From: Desulfobacteraceae bacterium
GTDB taxonomy: Bacteria > Desulfobacterota > DSM-4660 > Desulfatiglandales > Desulfatiglandaceae
NCBI GenBank assembly: GCA_013203065.1
Contig: JABMQV010000197.1
Span: 1 to 6,603, forward strand
Length of the DNA: 6,603 nucleotides
Direction of reading: 5' to 3'
A program made the translations under genes and the position numbers. The notes below the pieces were generated by a model. That model had not been told where the DNA came from, did no database searches, and saw only the letters and a program-made list of their open reading frames with translations. This document shows, in pieces, positions 1 through 5,982 of the stretch (positions within the stretch are counted from its first letter, which is position 1; each line of letters starts with the position of its first letter).

Positions 1-64
1 ATGATGTAAGCGCCTTTCCAAGGTTACGGGAAACCTTACGCGTTGCCCGTTCCCTTAGCCATTC

Positions 65-120
65 AAAGGGATTGTATCCTGGCGAGAGCAGTTTTGTCTC
101 GGGGAACAATCCCTTTTTTT
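65..120 (+). terminator. Strong Rho-independent terminator, + strand
   Basis: AAAGGGATTGT at 65-75 is perfectly complementary to ACAATCCCTTT at 106-116, giving an 11-bp stem. The T run continues to 120, so seven T in a row end the structure. The interior can fold further: TCC (77-79) with GGG (102-104), then CGAGA (83-87) with TCTCG (97-101), leaving a 9-base apical loop. The tail lies on the + strand, and the opposite strand has only three T after its stem, so the direction is +. It most likely ends transcription of a + strand gene to the left of the window. A role as an attenuator for the epimerase gene at 394 is possible but less likely at this distance. Confidence 0.8.
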
Positions 121-380
121 GTGAATCTATCCCCCTCTCACGCCACTACGCCAGCCCCCCGGAATCTGAGATCTGGCTTTTGGCCCCCCTACCAAGGAGA
201 AAATCAAAGCCGCGTCCTCAGGGCGTGGATTCTTTACCCACCGAGGATTGCAGGATCGAAGAATGGCAAAATTGTATGGTCATTCCTTTTCACGTCTGGT
301 ATGAGACCAGTAAGCCGTATCCCGGGCGGCACTACACGGTTGATTGCAAGCGGCCTCGGTCATCGGATCAAACTCGCATG

Positions 381-385
381 AGGAG
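381..385 (+). promoter_or_regulatory. Ribosome binding site of the epimerase gene
   Basis: AGGAG lies 8 bases before the ATG at 394. It overlaps the in-frame TGA at 379-381, so it fixes the start. Confidence 0.8.
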
Positions 386-393
386 CCATCATC

Positions 394-1371
394 ATGACAG
401 GAAAAGATCGCGCCATACTGGTTACAGGGTCGGCGGGGTTCATAGGGTTTCATGTATCAAAAAGGCTGCTTGAGATGGGGGAGCCCGTTGTCGGGGTTGA
501 TAACCTAAACGAGTATTACGATGTGACCCTCAAGAAGGCCAGACTGGAGATCCTGAGATCGTATGATGACTTCACCTTCTACAGGGAGGACATTCAAAAC
601 CTTCAGGCCCTTGAGGATATCTTTGAAAGCCACAACCTGGATATCATTTGCAATTTGGCTGCCCAGGCTGGGGTCAGGTATTCGCTGAAAGATCCTTTTT
701 CTTACCAGAAAAGCAACCTGGAGGGTTTCTTGAGCCTTCTTGAACTGGCACGAAAATACCGGGTAAGGAATTTTGTCTACGCCTCTTCTTCGTCCGTATA
801 CGGAGACAACAAAAAGGTGCCGTTTAGTGTCGATGACCGTGTGGATACGCCTGTCTCCCTCTATGCTGCCACCAAAAAGGCCAATGAATTGATTGCCCAT
901 GCTTACAGCCATTTGTACCAGATCCCTTGCACGGGCCTGAGGTTCTTTACGGTCTATGGCCCCTGGGGGCGGCCTGATATGGCACTTTTTCTCTTTACTG
1001 AGGCTATCCTAAAGAAAAGGCCCATAAATGTTTACAATTATGGGCACATGAAAAGAGACTTTACCTATATTGACGATATCGTAGACGGTACCATCGCCGC
1101 CCTCCAAAGGGCGGTGCCCTATGATGTCTTCAATCTCGGAAACTCACAATCGGTTGAACTCTTGGACTTTATCCGTATCCTGGAAGGGGCCTTGGGGCAG
1201 GAAGCCCAAAAAAACATGATGCCCATGCAGCCGGGGGATGTTCCGGAGACGGCAGCGGATATCCGGAAGTCACGAGAACTGTTGGGTTTTGACCCAAAGA
1301 CCTCCCTCGAGGAAGGGACCCGGAAGTTTGTGGCGTGGTATCGGGAATACTACAGACAACCCAACTCCTGA
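394..1371 (+). CDS. NAD-dependent epimerase, UDP-glucuronate 4-epimerase type
   Basis: A 325-residue extended short-chain dehydrogenase/reductase of usual length for the family, cytoplasmic, expected to interconvert UDP-glucuronate and UDP-galacturonate for capsule, LPS or other surface polysaccharide. The NAD-binding Rossmann motif is GSAGFIG (12-18) with VDNLN at 35-39 closing the second strand. Other landmarks are NLAAQAGVRYS (87-97), the catalytic serine cluster SSSSVYG (131-137) and the YxxxK pair Y157/K161. The stretch from FFTVYGPWGRPDMA (184-197) to YNYGHMKRDFTYIDDIVDG (214-232) is typical of the UDP-glucuronate epimerase branch (CapI/LspL-like) rather than GalE or RmlB. The ATG is supported by AGGAG at 381-385 with 8 bases of spacing, and an in-frame TGA at 379-381 blocks any longer start nearby. 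Its end overlaps the convergent gene by 22 bases. Substrate specificity is inferred from motif resemblance only. Confidence 0.93.
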   Translation: MTGKDRAILVTGSAGFIGFHVSKRLLEMGEPVVGVDNLNEYYDVTLKKARLEILRSYDDFTFYREDIQNLQALEDIFESHNLDIICNLAAQAGVRYSLKDPFSYQKSNLEGFLSLLELARKYRVRNFVYASSSSVYGDNKKVPFSVDDRVDTPVSLYAATKKANELIAHAYSHLYQIPCTGLRFFTVYGPWGRPDMALFLFTEAILKKRPINVYNYGHMKRDFTYIDDIVDGTIAALQRAVPYDVFNLGNSQSVELLDFIRILEGALGQEAQKNMMPMQPGDVPETAADIRKSRELLGFDPKTSLEEGTRKFVAWYREYYRQPNS

Positions 1372-2408
1372 CACCTTGTGGATAGGCCGGAGAGAAGCTC
1401 TATGCCCCTTCTTGCGGCCTCGGGAGACATGGTGCCCATACCGCACGCAGGTGTCAGGATTGACCTTTTGGCGAGCATTTCAGCGTCCATACCCCACTCT
1501 ATCAGTTGCTCAAGCCCCCCCTTAAGCCTCAGAGATAGACTTTCCACCGAATCATTGTCGGTGAACTTCGTGGTGGGGATGATTCCCCATGCCACTGTTC
1601 CGCCTTCCCGCATGAAGCGCAGGATCTCATCAGGATAGAGCAAGAAATGTTCCATGTGCTCAAAGGCGTCAAAGTTGATGATGTCAGGACCGGCCTCCAA
1701 AACCATGGCCCAGTCTGTGTTGCCGCAGCAGTGGATACCTATTAGAGCATCGGATCTCTCTTTGAGGTAGTCTATGACGGTTCGGAGTATATCAATCACT
1801 TCTTGGCGTTGAATGGCCGAAAAGGCAGACCCAAAACTGGAAAGATAGGGTTCGTCCAGGAAAATGACCGGTCTTCTATTACACTTGGAAAGCTCCTTTA
1901 CCTGCCAAAGGGCCTTGATCGCCAGGCCGTTGACCATGGCCTCGAGGAGTTCCGGGTCGTGAAGGACGGGTTTTCCGTCCAGGCCTGTGATGCCTGCCGC
2001 AAAGGTAACAGGCCCTATTGTTTGCCCCTTTATGTAATCCCCGGTGAGGCCCTTATCCTGGGCAATTAGCTCCAGCATGGCATAGAGTCCGGGGGCGTGG
2101 CTCCTGCTGATGGAGAAGTACCCGGTATCTTGGGCCAGAAAATGGTCATAAAAGGTCAGGAGTTCCCTATCCTTATCCCTTGAAGATATGAAAAGGCCCC
2201 TTTTTTCCTCACTGACTTCCAAAAGGGGGAGGCCTTCGCTAAATTGGATGCTCATGTCCTCCAAGTGACTTCGTTTCACAAATTGTGGCCAGAAAGGGAG
2301 GTGCGGAAGACGTTCCAAGATCTCACCGCAGGTTTCCTCTATATCCTGGAAGGGAACGCTGCCAATCCCGGTGGCAGAAAAGTCAAAAGGGTGTGTCTTG
2401 TTTACCAT
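1350..2408 (-). CDS. Short MetE-like protein (cobalamin-independent methionine synthase C-terminal domain family)
   Basis: A 352-residue single-domain protein of the MetE-C/UROD-like barrel superfamily, about half the length of classical MetE and lacking its N-terminal folate-binding half. Residues matching the MetE zinc site are visible: H226-x-C228 in GIHCCGN, an acidic residue at D247 or E250 in NFDAFE, and C322 in TPACGMGT followed by SPEAARRG. Other family marks are GQTIGPVTFA (128-137) and LDEPYLS (184-190). The intact thiolate-zinc set suggests methyl transfer to a thiol such as homocysteine, possibly from a methyl-corrinoid protein as proposed for short MetE forms; that role is inference. 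The ATG at 2408 is preferred over one 36 bases upstream because AGGAG at 2416-2420 sits 7 bases before it. It overlaps the TPR gene by 26 bases, so translation is probably coupled. Its 3' end runs 22 bases into the convergent epimerase gene. Confidence 0.82.
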   Translation of the reverse strand: MVNKTHPFDFSATGIGSVPFQDIEETCGEILERLPHLPFWPQFVKRSHLEDMSIQFSEGLPLLEVSEEKRGLFISSRDKDRELLTFYDHFLAQDTGYFSISRSHAPGLYAMLELIAQDKGLTGDYIKGQTIGPVTFAAGITGLDGKPVLHDPELLEAMVNGLAIKALWQVKELSKCNRRPVIFLDEPYLSSFGSAFSAIQRQEVIDILRTVIDYLKERSDALIGIHCCGNTDWAMVLEAGPDIINFDAFEHMEHFLLYPDEILRFMREGGTVAWGIIPTTKFTDNDSVESLSLRLKGGLEQLIEWGMDAEMLAKRSILTPACGMGTMSPEAARRGIELLSGLSTRCQELGCL

Positions 2409-3456
2409 GGCTCGACTCCTGGACCTTGGCCCGCCACCTTTCAAGGATTTCGATCATTCTTTCCTTTCTTGATCTGAGCGGGTCTATATTTTCGGGCTGT
2501 GGCCCTTCCTCTTCATTGATAAAGCCCTTTAACTCAGAAAGACGCAGGGCAGAGGCCTTGTCGTTGGGATTGTCCAAAAGCACCCTTTCATAGGTGGCTA
2601 TGGTCTCATCAATCTGTCCTTGATTGTAATAAATTTCCGCCAGGGTGGGGGTTGCAATCTCAGAAGGCACTATCTCCTGGTCCCATTTTTCCGCAAAGGC
2701 CTTTTCTTCCGGTGGCTCGTCAGGTATCTTGTCTGTATCTTGTTGCGTCGGTCCAAACTGCTCAAGAAGATCGAGGTCTTCCTGATCCCCCCTTTCTTCT
2801 GAGGGCTTCCTCTCTGTTGGATCGTCAGGCACTTCATCTGCAGCATCTTTGGCCGGTCTAACCTGCTCCAAGAGATCAAGGACCTCCTGGTCCTCTTTTT
2901 CTGCCAGGACTTCCCTCTCCGGTGGCTTTTCAGGCACCTCATCCGTATCTCCCAGGACCGGGCCGACCTGCTCCAAGAGATCAAGGACCTCCTGGTCCTC
3001 CTTTTCTGCCAGGACTTCCCTCTCCGGTGGTTTTTCAGGCACGTCATCCGTATCTCCCAGGACCGGGCCAACCTGCGTCAAGAGATCAAGAGCCTCCTGG
3101 TCCTTCGGCTTGTGAACCAGGTATAGCCTTAGGGCATGGGCTGCTTCCTCTGACCTCTTCTCTCTTATACAAATCCTGGCCTTTAGTTTGTAAGATGAGA
3201 TCAAGCCCTCAATCATCGATAGGGCCTTTTCCAATTCCTCCTCTGCCTGACCCAAAGATCCCACTTCCAAATAAGATTCTGCCAACAGGATTCTCAAGCG
3301 GATGTCGTCAGGGTATCTGTCCAGGCCCTTGAGGCATTCCTGGATGACCTCGCTGTGTCGCCCCTCCTGTTGCATTTTTCTTAGGACCAGAGAAAGGGTG
3401 CCCTGCGAAGGTCCGTGGCTCAGAATCTGGCCGATAAGATCATTTGATTTTTCCAT
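2383..3456 (-). CDS. TPR protein with an internal array of 35-residue repeats
   Basis: A 357-residue, very acidic protein with no signal peptide or membrane segment. The N-terminal part (about 20-120) reads as roughly three tetratricopeptide helix pairs. Residues 119-258 are four consecutive 35-residue units that begin with DQE and carry a LDLLEQ-type helix followed by a proline- and glutamate-rich linker; a fifth unit starts at D259 and breaks off. One further TPR (about 271-304, LAEIYYNQGQIDETIATYERVLLDNPND) follows, then a basic/amphipathic tail (329-346, RKERMIEILERWRAKVQ) like those ending many deltaproteobacterial TPR proteins. GGAGGTG at 3464-3470, 7 bases before the ATG, supports the start. 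The gene overlaps the FtsB-like gene by 17 bases and the MetE-like gene by 26. A scaffold or adaptor role is likely from the family; the partner is unknown, though the upstream neighbour suggests the division machinery or envelope. Confidence 0.85.
   Translation of the reverse strand: MEKSNDLIGQILSHGPSQGTLSLVLRKMQQEGRHSEVIQECLKGLDRYPDDIRLRILLAESYLEVGSLGQAEEELEKALSMIEGLISSYKLKARICIREKRSEEAAHALRLYLVHKPKDQEALDLLTQVGPVLGDTDDVPEKPPEREVLAEKEDQEVLDLLEQVGPVLGDTDEVPEKPPEREVLAEKEDQEVLDLLEQVRPAKDAADEVPDDPTERKPSEERGDQEDLDLLEQFGPTQQDTDKIPDEPPEEKAFAEKWDQEIVPSEIATPTLAEIYYNQGQIDETIATYERVLLDNPNDKASALRLSELKGFINEEEGPQPENIDPLRSRKERMIEILERWRAKVQESSHGKQDTPF
2683..3102 (-). repeat. Four tandem 105-bp in-frame repeats
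   Basis: Units lie at 2998-3102, 2893-2997, 2788-2892 and 2683-2787 (first to fourth in reading direction), each exactly 105 bases or 35 codons. By eye, units 1 and 2 differ at about 8 of 105 bases, while units 3 and 4 are much more diverged. A perfect 35-base match (2861-2895 against 2966-3000) spans the junctions between units 3/2 and 2/1. The constant length and frame point to expansion by slippage or unequal recombination inside the gene. Confidence 0.92.
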
Positions 3457-3838
3457 TGCGAAACACCTCCCTTTCCGGCCTCATCCTTTCATCCGCCTGT
3501 TCGATTCCTGTGACTGTTGCACTACTGAGCCCACTGCTTCCCCCTTCTTTTTTCTCAAATCGATAAATCACCTCATTTTCCTTGATCAGATTGAGTTGCC
3601 TTCTGGCCACGGACTCTACATATTTCATATCGGTACGAAGACGATCTATTTCTTCCAGGAGGTCCTGGTTTTCCCCAGCCAACCGTCGTATCTTATCCAT
3701 ATGGGCCTGTCGTTCCATTTCTGTACGGTAGAGGTGGATAAGCCCCTGCTCTCCAAAGCCCAGCCATGCCACAATCCCTATCAGAAGGCAGAGGATGATC
3801 AGTGGGATTTTCCAGAATTTCGACTTTCCTGGATTCAA
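3440..3838 (-). CDS. ftsB: FtsB/DivIC-family septum formation initiator
   Basis: A 132-residue bitopic membrane protein with a short basic N-terminus, one transmembrane segment at about 11-28 (IPLIILCLLIGIVAWLGF), a periplasmic coiled coil at about 36-72 and the family's closing motif YVESVARRQLNLIKENEVIYRF (73-94; conserved AR-x-x-L and E). FtsB/DivIC proteins pair with FtsL and bridge to FtsQ/DivIB in the divisome. The C-terminal tail of nearly 40 residues (95-132) is longer than in E. coli FtsB and shows no recognisable domain. The start is TTG at 3836-3838, with a weak AGGAT at 3848-3852 nine bases upstream; the promoter at 3879-3907 implies transcription starting near 3872, which supports this start. 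It is the first gene of the operon and overlaps the TPR gene by 17 bases. DivIC and FtsB cannot be told apart from this sequence alone. Confidence 0.82.
   Translation of the reverse strand: MNPGKSKFWKIPLIILCLLIGIVAWLGFGEQGLIHLYRTEMERQAHMDKIRRLAGENQDLLEEIDRLRTDMKYVESVARRQLNLIKENEVIYRFEKKEGGSSGLSSATVTGIEQADERMRPEREVFRNGKIK
3464..3470 (-). promoter_or_regulatory. Ribosome binding site of the TPR gene, inside the ftsB-like gene
   Basis: GGAGGTG on the - strand is 7 bases before the ATG at 3456. It lies within the coding sequence of the preceding gene, as expected for translational coupling. Confidence 0.75.
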
Positions 3839-3878
3839 TTCAAGATGATCCTGATAAGAAAGAGTTTTTATTTTTTCA

Positions 3879-3907
3879 ATTATACCCCTAAATCTACGAA
3901 AAAGTCA
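3879..3907 (-). promoter_or_regulatory. Near-consensus sigma70 promoter of the FtsB-like/TPR/MetE-like operon
   Basis: On the - strand, TTGACT (3902-3907, five of six consensus -35 bases) is separated by exactly 17 bases from a perfect TATAAT (3879-3884). The predicted start near 3872 leaves a leader of about 34 bases before the TTG start codon at 3838. It is the best promoter in the window and lies in a gene-free stretch directly before the operon. Confidence 0.85.
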
Positions 3908-4038
3908 AAAAGGATGAGGCGCGGTAGGTATCCGCCCGCCCTGCACCCGGGCGCAGGGCAAGGAGGGAGGGTTGTATGTTTCGTCTGGGAAGGCGGCGAA
4001 AAAAGGAATGGGTATCTTTGGGGCCTGGGGCTGCCTTT
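3908..4038. other. Intergenic region between the two - strand operons, with GC-rich hairpin
   Basis: No gene is visible. GCCCTGC (3937-3943) and GCAGGGC (3952-3958) form a 7-bp stem with an 8-base loop; an alternative CGCCCG/CGGGCG pairing (3932-3937 with 3947-3952) competes with it. On the - strand the nearest T-rich stretch comes more than 20 bases later and belongs to the promoter, so this is not a classical intrinsic terminator. It could still mark the 3' end of the upstream transporter operon. Confidence 0.5.
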
Positions 4039-4245
4039 CTACGCCCTATTCCGGAGCTGTTCTCCTGTCAGGCATCCAGTACACCTTTTTCCCCAAAGGG
4101 AGAAGGTCTTTTCGTTCTTATATGGCTCCAAGTGTTCATAGCCCTCCTCCAGCAGATTTTTTAGGGAAGACACCGGGAGAGAGTATCCTTCAACATTGAT
4201 TTCATCATTATCTTTCTTTCCTGAAATCAGCTCTTCAATCTTCAT
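4039..4245 (-). CDS. Unrecognised 68-residue protein at the end of the ABC transporter operon
   Basis: I do not recognise this protein. It is soluble, with no signal peptide or membrane segment. The N-terminal two thirds (1-46) is acidic and looks like genuine coding sequence (EELISGKKDNDEINVEGY, then a likely helix SSLKNLLEEGYEHL). The C-terminal part (about 47-68) contains a CTGC pair of cysteines at 55 and 58 and is basic. The gene starts 21 bases after the permease stop with a modest AGGGGG at 4255-4260, 9 bases before the ATG, so it is probably the last gene of the operon. Its 3' part coincides with a hairpin at 4083-4107. It may be a small accessory factor of the transporter or a decaying reading frame; confidence is moderate. 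Confidence 0.5.
   Translation of the reverse strand: MKIEELISGKKDNDEINVEGYSLPVSSLKNLLEEGYEHLEPYKNEKTFSLWGKRCTGCLTGEQLRNRA
4083..4113 (+). other. Terminator-like hairpin on the + strand inside the small gene
   Basis: As + strand RNA, 4083-4092 pairs with 4098-4107 in a 10-bp stem that includes two G-U pairs, with a CCAAA loop, followed by CTTTTC and further T-rich sequence. On the - strand the two G-U positions become C-A mismatches, so the structure favours the + strand. No + strand gene precedes it, so its role is unclear; chance is possible within coding sequence. Confidence 0.35.
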
Positions 4246-4266
4246 GGATAGAAACCCCCTTTCAGG

Positions 4267-5226
4267 TTACGTCCTGATCTCCTGTAACATAAAGATCAGA
4301 TAAGATATGGCAAAACAGATCAACGTTATGGCAATAAGGGCAATCACATAAGGGAATACGACAATTAGGCTCTGACCCAAGGGAAGGGGGTTCTGAAACC
4401 GGGACGACAGGACCTGTTCCATGGGGCCCATCAGGACAAGAGAACGCGTTGTCTTTCGCATGGGGTCCACAATTGTCGCGATTGCGTCGGTGTAGAGGAC
4501 CATGGGAGAGCATAGTGAGACCGCCTCTTTGATCCTGACATTTTTCACGATGGTTGCAGGTTCTGCCTCTCTTGATTTGTCCACCGGGGCAACCGTGTTG
4601 GCCACAACCTCTGCCCCTAGAGACACAAAGAAGGAGAGGAAGATCCAGAGTGCCACCGAGGCCAGTGCTGACGTGGCGATACTCTTGAATGAGATGGAAA
4701 ACAGGATAGCAACCCCAAGCCAAAAGGAGATATAAAAAATACTGATGAGAAGGAAAATGAAAAGGCGCCATATCTCTTCAATCTCCGGTACAGCCCCCAC
4801 AAGGGCCAGCCCAAAACCGGAAATGACCAGGACGATGGAAACCAGAATAATGGAAAGGGTTGCCACCCCGGCCAGGAATTTTCCATTGATGACCGCGTCA
4901 CGGTAGATAGGCTGTGAGACCAATTTGATCAGGGTCCCCTCCGCCCGTTCACGGTTTATGGAATCAAAACCCAGAACCAGACCGATCAGGGGGCCAAAAA
5001 AGGCCACAAACTGGACCATGGACAATACCGCCCCAGGCGTGCTAAAAAGGGTCAGAAAAGGGAATCTGGTCTTGGCAAGGGCTTCGAGATTTCCTTTCAT
5101 GTGTACGCCGGCCATATAGCTTGTTATGAAACTGACCATGGCAATAAGGGCAAAGAGGATTACAAATCTGTAACTGGAGAAATGATCTCGAAGTTCTTTA
5201 GAAAAAACCGTATACAGACCTTTCAT
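4267..5226 (-). CDS. ABC-2 type permease, NosY-like
   Basis: A 319-residue integral membrane protein with about six transmembrane segments: roughly 20-38, 68-87, 117-145, 153-180, 185-206 and 286-314. The cytoplasmic stretch FDSINRERAEGTLIKLVSQPIYRDAVINGKFLA (87-119) is the ABC-2 coupling motif (E-x-GTL, then P-x-x-R and GK) of the family that includes NosY and copper-enzyme maturation permeases. A hydrophilic loop at about 207-285 lies between the last two segments. It should pair with the ATPase encoded immediately upstream. The ATG follows a perfect AGGAGGT (5233-5239) with 6 bases of spacing; that site lies in the last codons of the ATPase gene, and only two bases separate the stop from the ATG, so translation is likely coupled. 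The exported substrate cannot be read from sequence. Confidence 0.88.
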   Translation of the reverse strand: MKGLYTVFSKELRDHFSSYRFVILFALIAMVSFITSYMAGVHMKGNLEALAKTRFPFLTLFSTPGAVLSMVQFVAFFGPLIGLVLGFDSINRERAEGTLIKLVSQPIYRDAVINGKFLAGVATLSIILVSIVLVISGFGLALVGAVPEIEEIWRLFIFLLISIFYISFWLGVAILFSISFKSIATSALASVALWIFLSFFVSLGAEVVANTVAPVDKSREAEPATIVKNVRIKEAVSLCSPMVLYTDAIATIVDPMRKTTRSLVLMGPMEQVLSSRFQNPLPLGQSLIVVFPYVIALIAITLICFAISYLIFMLQEIRT

Positions 5227-5228
5227 AT

Positions 5229-5981
5229 TTATACCTCCTGGAAGTACTTCATATAGATCTCTTCCAAGGAATATTCCTTATCATCCACCCCGAACTTTTC
5301 CTCTGCCAGCGATTCCACCGACCCTTCAGCCACCATTTTTCCATGTATCATGATTCCCACACGATGGGATATCTTTTGTACCTGGTAAAGATTGTGGGAA
5401 GAGACGAGTACAGTGATGTTTTTGTCTCTGTTTAGAGATTGAATCAGGTCGATCAATCGGAGCGCCCCGTCGGGGTCCAGCCCGATTGTCGGTTCATCCA
5501 GAAAAAGGACTTTGGGGTCTTTGATAAGGACCTCTGCAATCCCCAAGCGCTGTTTCATTCCACGCGAAAATGCCCCTACCTTTTTGCGTCCATCCTGTGA
5601 AAGCCCGATCAATTCCAGAAGGTCATGGATTTTTGTAGATGCCTCCGTTCTTTCGATGCCGTTCAGGGTCGCCACGTATTCCAGGCTCTCAACCGCGTTT
5701 AGATCGCTATAGAAACCTACATTCTCCGGAAGGTATCCCACAAGGCGTTTTACCTCCCTGGCCATTCTCAAGGGGTCCAGTCCGCAGACCCGCGAGTAAC
5801 CCCCCGATGGCCGGCTTAGCCCCAGCAGCATCAGCAGCGTCGTTGTCTTGCCGGCGCCATTTGGCCCCAGGAATCCGAAGACCTCCCCTTCTCTGACCTC
5901 AAGGCTGAGGCTGTTCACCGCCGTCTGGTGACCATAGGTCTTCGTGAGGTTTATGGTTTCGATAATCTTGTCTGCTTCCAT
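5229..5981 (-). CDS. ABC transporter ATP-binding protein, NosF-like
   Basis: A 250-residue cytoplasmic ATPase with every core motif: Walker A GPNGAGKTT (39-47), signature FSRGMKQRLGIA (138-149), Walker B VLFLDEPTIGLDP (158-170) with E163, and the switch histidine H196 in SSHNL. The usual Q-loop glutamine is a glutamate (GYLPENVGFY, E86), as in NosF and related ABC-2 exporters, so this looks like a subfamily trait and not a defect. I chose the ATG at 5981 over a TTG 36 bases upstream because GGGAAGG (5989-5995) precedes it by 7 bases and it begins one base after the stop of the NEW3-domain gene, whereas the longer form would overlap that gene. The operon order implies it drives the ABC-2 permease that follows; the cargo is unknown. 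Confidence 0.92.
   Translation of the reverse strand: MEADKIIETINLTKTYGHQTAVNSLSLEVREGEVFGFLGPNGAGKTTTLLMLLGLSRPSGGYSRVCGLDPLRMAREVKRLVGYLPENVGFYSDLNAVESLEYVATLNGIERTEASTKIHDLLELIGLSQDGRKKVGAFSRGMKQRLGIAEVLIKDPKVLFLDEPTIGLDPDGALRLIDLIQSLNRDKNITVLVSSHNLYQVQKISHRVGIMIHGKMVAEGSVESLAEEKFGVDDKEYSLEEIYMKYFQEV
5233..5239 (-). promoter_or_regulatory. Ribosome binding site of the ABC-2 permease gene
   Basis: A full AGGAGGT on the - strand, 6 bases before the ATG at 5226, overlaps the last codons and stop of the ATPase gene, consistent with coupled translation. Confidence 0.85.
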
Positions 5982-5982
5982 G

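Larger units (their letters stand above)
1..393. other. Gene-free leader region upstream of the epimerase gene
   Basis: No convincing coding region is visible. The open frames that cross this stretch run through the terminator hairpin at 65-120, give low-complexity proline/arginine-rich translations and lack ribosome binding sites. A TAA at 7-9 could be the end of a gene lying off the left edge, but that cannot be proven. Small dyads are present: AAGGTT/AACCTT (20-25 with 32-37), GCCAG/CTGGC (150-154 with 173-177, followed by four T), TCCTC/GAGGA with an inner GTGG/CCAC (215-247), and CTGGT/ACCAG (296-300 with 306-310). They may be parts of a structured 5' leader. I see no convincing sigma70 promoter for the epimerase gene; the best -35-like hexamers (TTGCAG near 248, TTGATT near 340) lack a good -10. 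Confidence 0.6.

Noticed and set aside
205..270. Possible tRNA-like fold
   Set aside because: Stems around 215-247 do not form a cloverleaf and no T-loop consensus (GGTTCRAATCC) is present.
43..473. Two overlapping + strand open frames (43-381 and 72-473) at the left end
   Set aside because: Both cross or start inside the terminator hairpin, lack a ribosome binding site, give low-complexity translations unlike any family I know, and the second runs into the epimerase gene in another frame.
505..912. A 135-residue - strand open frame inside the epimerase gene
   Set aside because: It is a shadow of the strongly supported epimerase coding sequence, with no recognisable domain of its own.
2683..3102. 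CRISPR-like array
   Set aside because: The 105-bp units are contiguous without unique spacers and stay in frame within a protein, so this is a coding tandem repeat.
2849..3332. Proline/serine-rich repetitive + strand open frames opposite the TPR gene
   Set aside because: They are the complement of the 105-bp repeat array. The - strand frame has a good ribosome site, operon context and recognisable TPR helices.
3302..4141. A 279-residue + strand open frame across the ftsB-like gene and the intergenic region
   Set aside because: It lies antisense to the FtsB-like gene, crosses its promoter, and shows no domain. The - strand product has the full FtsB/DivIC architecture.
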